The position numbers and the translations under genes are program-made. Below, piece after piece: positions 58,695 to 64,000 of a stretch of 64,000 nt of DNA. The notes under the pieces are model-generated. The model was not told where the DNA came from. It searched no databases and worked only from the letters and a program-made list of their open reading frames with translations. Within the stretch, counting starts at the first letter, position 1, and every line of letters starts with the position of its first letter. This DNA comes from Stenopsyche tienmushanensis (Eukaryota > Arthropoda > Insecta > Trichoptera > Stenopsychidae). Location: NCBI GenBank assembly GCA_008973525.1, contig WACJ01000071.1:248001-312000 (forward strand). The letters are read 5' to 3'.

Positions 58695-58844
58695 ATGGAT
58701 GCAGTTATTAGTACAGTTTGTCGGTCACAATATGGGGACATGACAACTTCATTTGCTTTGCAAATTAGTCAACAGATTACTGACTTTTCAACGAACATCA
58801 TAACAAGCTTGTCCTCGATTTACATGCATATTGGTCATTCAGAG
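58695..58844 (+). other. Orphan first-exon-like stretch
   Basis: Begins with an ATG (MDAVISTVCRSQYG..), stays open for exactly 50 codons and ends at a strong donor, GAG|GTAAGT. The composition is protein-like but unrecognised, and no matching downstream exon could be assigned inside the window. Confidence 0.25.
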
Positions 58845-60165
58845 GTAAGTAATTTCGCGGAACCCATTTGTAAAACAGACTTTTTAAGATTACAATTCTA
58901 ATGTGAATTTCCACCACGGACGAATTAATGTATATATTACACATTTAGTGCATTGTACGTGGAATAGGTACACGTGAAAGCTTCTAGGTCAAAAATGCTC
59001 GCTGAAAATTGCAGTATAGTAAGGGTGAAAAATACACTATAGTCTTTATATAGTTGCATGTAAATTTGCCGTGAAGAAGGCAAACTTTGGATGCACTTTC
59101 TGATCCACTTTTGTGCGACAAGCACACTTGAATAAATATAATAAATAGCCAAATTTATTATACTATTATACCATGAACCTATTTCTTCAAATGATTTTCT
59201 AGAATGATTGGTCAATAAAATTCGATTTCATTTTCATAGAAATATTTTTTAAGTTTCCTGATATCTATGATATGCGAGCTTTCTACTATTAAATTTAAAC
59301 TCTTGTTCTATGTTGGAAAGATAAATCAGCTTCAATAGCCAACAATAATCAGATTTACTCAGCCAAATGACTCTTGAGATTCACAAATAGCCACATAAGA
59401 GGATTTTCATGGAATTTACCGGTTATTATTCGAACAATGATATAGCTTACTGTAGAGTTGGACTCAAAATGAGCTCATTGAATGGAAGGAACAAAATTAA
59501 TTGTGTATGAACCAGGATGAACAACTAAATTTTCATTATGTTGAAAACATTCGTATGTTTCATCAATCTTTCTCTATTGAATTTAATTTAACATGAAAGA
59601 CAAATTAAATATATTTATTGATAAGAAACGTTAGAAGATTATTTAGGATAATTTCTAATTAAATGTATAATAATGAAAAAAGCATAAATCAAAAGTAATT
59701 AGACTTGAAGAAATGACCACTCATTGTTCAGGTGCTCTTATTCATCCAGATAAAATTAAAAATACGTTTTTAGTCATATAGTTGAACATTGGTAAGAATT
59801 TATAGTTTTTAAACATTTTTTCATAGGATTAGGTTATATGATCGATGAAAAGTAATCAAAAGTCGCAAAAATAAGTGTCATGACCATGTCTCGAGTAATT
59901 TCGCTATGTCAACTAGTATTAATACAATATATCAATACGAAAGTTTATTCAATGAAGAATGTCCAGCAGGATTGATGAAGGTGAGAATGATGAGGGTAGT
60001 CCGTCTTATTAAAGAGCTTACGAGCATTCATGGCGTGCTCGTCAGAATTTTTGCGATGTAAAAATAATTAAAGCGCCCTCCTAATTTAAGGGGTTGAGTA
60101 TAATTAAAGTGCTCTTCTGCCACTCGGATTTGAATATCCAAATAGGGCATTAGTCTAATTTTCAG
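58845..60165. other. AT-rich stretch, nothing seen
   Basis: No gene or repeat recognised. About 59950-60160 is less AT-rich. Confidence 0.4.
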
Positions 60166-60224
60166 GCTGTCGTTTGTCCCGTGTTTGCTCAATGGGTCAC
60201 ACAAGAGTACAGCTCATTAGCGAG
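60166..60224 (+). other. Orphan internal-exon-like stretch
   Basis: A 59-nt open stretch between a good acceptor (CTAATTTTCAG) and a good donor (GAG|GTAAGC) could encode AVVCPVFAQWVTQEYSS. A further acceptor-like TTTTGTTTTCCCAG lies at 60259-60272. Not recognised, and may be chance. Confidence 0.2.
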
Positions 60225-60817
60225 GTAAGCAATTTGTCGTAACGAACCAGAGAGGTCCTTTTTGTTTTCCCAGAGTGGGATCCGGAAGTTGCACTACCGG
60301 TGCAGGATCTGGCCCTTTGTCATTGAATCAAGCGAGGAACTTGGGATTTATTTAATAAATATATTCCAGGGGGCAAACGTTTGTTCCGTGAGAGTAATGG
60401 GATTTAACTTAATAATAGAATTTGATTTGTTGACATCCGTGATTTTGCTAAAATTATTTTTAAACGCTAATGACAATCATTTTATACTATTATATCTTCA
60501 AATTTATATATATATTTATTTGTGTATGGTTTATCATGCTGACTATATAAAAAGACATTACTCTTTCTAGGCCAACTATTACTTAATTTACGCCCCCGTT
60601 AATACGTTTGACGTAACTTAATTGTTATGGATCACCCTCGATATTTCATTGCAAGATTTTTGGAAAAAGAGAAAAAAATAAATAACGAATAGTTGCTTTG
60701 ACAGGACGAAGAAATCATAAATTATTCCGCATGACTTCAAACTGATTAAATATCCTTCTTAATTATGATGAATGATTTGTCTTACGGGAATTTCGCAATT
60801 GAATAAAAATTAAATAC

Positions 60818-60854
<37 letters not shown>

Positions 60855-63800
60855 TAAATAAATAAAAGCGATAAAGCGATAAAAAATTCGCTTCTGTGGA
60901 ACAAGTGAAAAATCATTTGGATTCTTACTTTAGTGGAAAACCGATCGAATTTTACGAAAGAGGCATTAAAAAGCTACCTAATCTATGAAGGGCAATTGTG
61001 AATAACAGTGGAAATTATTAAATTGAGTAATATTATGTAGCTTTTATTAAAATATTTTTTTTCTCCAAATAACAAAAAAATGACATTTCTTTCCGCTTTA
61101 CCAAATTTTTTTTTATACTAGTTTATTTATAATAGTTTACCCGGAATTTTTCTGTACAAATTTATTAGTGATATTTAAAAATACAAATCTTATATCTTAT
61201 TTTTATACATAGCTTCCTTTATTAGGAATACATTTATTTCATCGAATAGAACATTTTTTGAACACGTCACTGAAGAAAAAAGCGAAAAAAGGTGGTGAAA
61301 GAGAAGCATCTTCCTTTGCGCAACCCGTAATTATTAGTTTCTTCGAAAACGAAGGTGTGAAATCTAATGAAATTTTGAGGACTTTGCCAAACAAGCAAAG
61401 TAAAAGAAAAATGAAATAACTCTCTCATTTAGAGAAGTAGTAGCAACGAGTAGAGAATTATAAAGAATACTTAAAATTTCACACCCTTTTTTGACGTGAT
61501 TGAAATTTTTGAATACTTTTAAAATAAACTTTTCCTTATAAACAACTGGTGCGCTGATTGATTGATGAGTTTGCAATTCTAAATCGTAGTTTTTGGACGA
61601 CTTATCGGTTTCTATTAAAATATTGTTAAAAAGTGTCTTGGATGCCAATGCAACCAGCTCCATTTTAAACAAATATTTCATATATATTCTGCAGAGGGAG
61701 GAACTTTCCCCGTTTCTAAATATAATATTAACGTGATTAGTATTGTATTTCTTTTCTATTCACATACAGTAACATAGTTTTATTTAAATTAATTATAATT
61801 TTTTCAAGTTTTTTTTAAAAATAAAAATTGATAAACGTCTTCTACAGTTATCAGGGTAGCATTGTTAGCACTTTTTTTTCTTCTTTGCAATTTCGATTGG
61901 CAGAAGAACATCGAGCAATTTTCCTATTAAAAAAGGGCAAATATATTCGAATATTCCGATTGGGAGGCAATGGCAATCCCGTTTTAGTCATATAAACTGA
62001 TTTGCAATCATAATTGTACATCAAATATTTGATATATCACTCCATATCGTATTAGTTCACCCTCACCTAATTCGAACCACAAGACTATCTTAGTGCTTTG
62101 CAATTCAGTTGCTTAGTGATATTTCAATGCATCAGAATTCAAATTAAGTGGTTGCACACAAAATAAATCATGAATATAGTGTTGAAGACATTAATGTTTA
62201 TTCATATATAAATTTTGTAATAATGAAAGCTAGAAAATCATCCTTATTCGTCTAGGAATAAGAGCCTTATTTAGCCACAATAAATCCATTCTCCGGACAT
62301 TGAAAGGTCATATGATAAGTGAACCATGTCAAGCGAATCAAAAGTGCAAAATGATAATTATAATATTATTTATTTTGTATATAGTTCACATATTTAAACA
62401 ATATTTGCATGTTTTACCCAAAATATATTTTGTTGAAATTTTGAGTTAAACTCGAGCAGGTTTAATTCAATCCCCATGCAAAAATGCCAAGAGTCCAATA
62501 TACTAAAAGGTTGAAAAAGACTGCTGTAAATATTGCTATGAGAGGATTTTTTGCTATTTAAAACTTTTCTTAATATTCATTTTTGTATAGCAAAAAGCTT
62601 ATGAGGTATTGTAGACTAATCCGAAATATATTGTCATGGTTAAGCCCAGATCAAAGTCTAGCACAATATTGAAAGTTTTTATTCAACGCCTATATTTCGT
62701 ATTAAAGCGCTTAAAATCAACAATCGCCAAAGCTTCATGCTTACAGAAATATAATTTTGCCGCTGTTGAGGTCCATTTTTAGTGGTGAAATATAATGATC
62801 GATCATTTCGGCTCGTAATGTATACCTTGAGAAGCACTGGGGGGAATCAATTAGCAATATTACACAACCAGCTCACAATCACAGCCTGTGGTTGCAATGA
62901 TCATTCATTATTGCTGTAAAGCCAGCTGTATCGTGATAATGATTTGTGGCAATTTTCGGGACATACTTCAGGGAGCGTCGGTTTTGCAATTTATGAGAAG
63001 CGTTTATTTACTAACTAAAATTCAAGCTGAACATTCAAAAATATGACGTCAAAAGTTTAAGCCTATGAATACATCCTTAGATATAAGATTAAAAGTCTTT
63101 TACTAAAGCCAACATTGATCTATATAGATCATCAAAAGTTCTGACTTATTAAATAAATTGATTAATATAAATGTGCAATCAATACGATGTAGGTATATCT
63201 CTTATATATCAAATAGTGTAATTAACTCAGTATCATTTGTTGTTCTAAAGATGCAATTCTTCTCAGTTGGAATCGGAAGACCTATTAGATCGATATAATT
63301 AAAGAATATATCTTGTACATAGGGAAGATTGTGGACTTTTGTGCAAACATTGAATACTTCAATATGTATACGTATCCTAGAACAATTAGGTGAATTAGCA
63401 TCGAAACAGATGTTTGCGATTAAATTGATGCATGATCTAATTCATCAAGTCAGAATAGGTATATACAATCGTCAGTATGATGAAGATCGTTTGTGCAATC
63501 AAGCAAATATATTTGTATATGTACAAAATGCCTTTGATGATATTGATATTTTACTATTGGCTGTATAATATAATGTTTTATCTTGAGGTTGTTTTGGTCA
63601 TATTTTTATTCAACCAAGCTTTGAAAATTATTGATTTTACATCTTTGATACAAATAAAAATATCCAAATAATCGTAATAGATTAAATTATTTGAATACAT
63701 TCGTTGGTATTCAAGTCCTCAATTTTGTCAAAATCAATATACAATATGTTTATCTCCAATATTTGTATTTCGCTATATTGAAAATCAGAGCATTCGTTCG

Positions 63801-64000
63801 GCACTAAGCTTTCAAGGAAATTTGTGTATTTTTACAAGGCCCTCGAGATGATACGAAGGCAATATACATCCGTAAAGAGAATGTAATAAACGGGCTTTAA
63901 AAGTCTTCCATTAGGAGCCCACGTGAAAATGCAGCTGCTCTTCCTGGAAGACCGGAAATCAAATAAAGCCGTGGAAAACGCGCCGAAAATGTTACGCGAT
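60225..64000. other. AT-rich end of the window, no gene recognised
   Basis: Contains an (AT)n microsatellite at about 60824-60850. A more complex block near 62830-63000, rich in homeodomain-like ATTA/CAATTA words, might be regulatory. Open frames at 61364-61681 (minus) and 63329-63568 (plus) have no family motifs. Confidence 0.4.
60824..60850. repeat. (AT)n microsatellite
   Basis: An uninterrupted AT dinucleotide run of about 27 bp, followed by AAAT-type imperfect repeats and a duplicated AAAGCGAT unit. Confidence 0.85.

Noticed and set aside
63329..63568. 80-codon plus-strand frame near the window end
   Set aside because: No recognisable motif. Frames of this length recur by chance in six-frame readings of 64 kb.

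Overview
The window is nuclear DNA from an insect. Evidence for this: AT-rich sequence, multi-exon genes with GT-AG introns, a ZAD-type zinc-finger gene (an arthropod family), a Pelle kinase, and relics of mariner, Tc1/pogo, hAT, piggyBac, Mutator-like, R1-clade and other non-LTR elements. A holometabolous insect is likely; the order cannot be fixed from the sequence alone. Exon boundaries were worked out by hand from reading frame, splice consensus and phase agreement, with families recognised by motif. No database search was run.

Left third (0.7-22.8 kb): three ordinary genes. (1) On the minus strand, 692-10088, a 16-exon INPP5F/SAC2 phosphoinositide phosphatase. It contains an extra in-phase exon that looks like a partial duplicate of the next one. 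(2) On the plus strand, starting about 1 kb upstream of (1) in divergent orientation, 11063-16534, an 11-exon ZAD + five C2H2 zinc-finger protein with an AT-hook. (3) On the plus strand, 17917-22764, a 10-exon Pelle/IRAK kinase (death domain + kinase) of the Toll pathway. One of its introns uses a GC donor, and its introns hold a hAT MITE with target duplication, a mariner relic and an internally deleted Mutator-like element.

Middle (22.8-35.7 kb): a repeat-filled spacer, then two tandem SMYD4-like genes (TPR + split SET + MYND) at 27687-29486 and 33809-35713. Both have a single intron at exactly the same place and phase in the SET domain. A piggyBac relic lies between them.

Right half (35.7-64 kb): no convincing gene. 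It holds degenerate transposons (non-LTR reverse transcriptase relics, a mariner-derived inverted-repeat element, several MITEs, an R1-type gag remnant next to a mariner fragment, a possible solo LTR) and long AT-rich stretches. A few orphan exon-like stretches have good splice sites.

The genes do not form an operon. They are separate eukaryotic units acting in endosomal phosphoinositide turnover, transcription control, innate immune signalling and probable protein methylation. I found no obviously new multi-gene system. The observation most worth following is the duplicated SAC2 exon.
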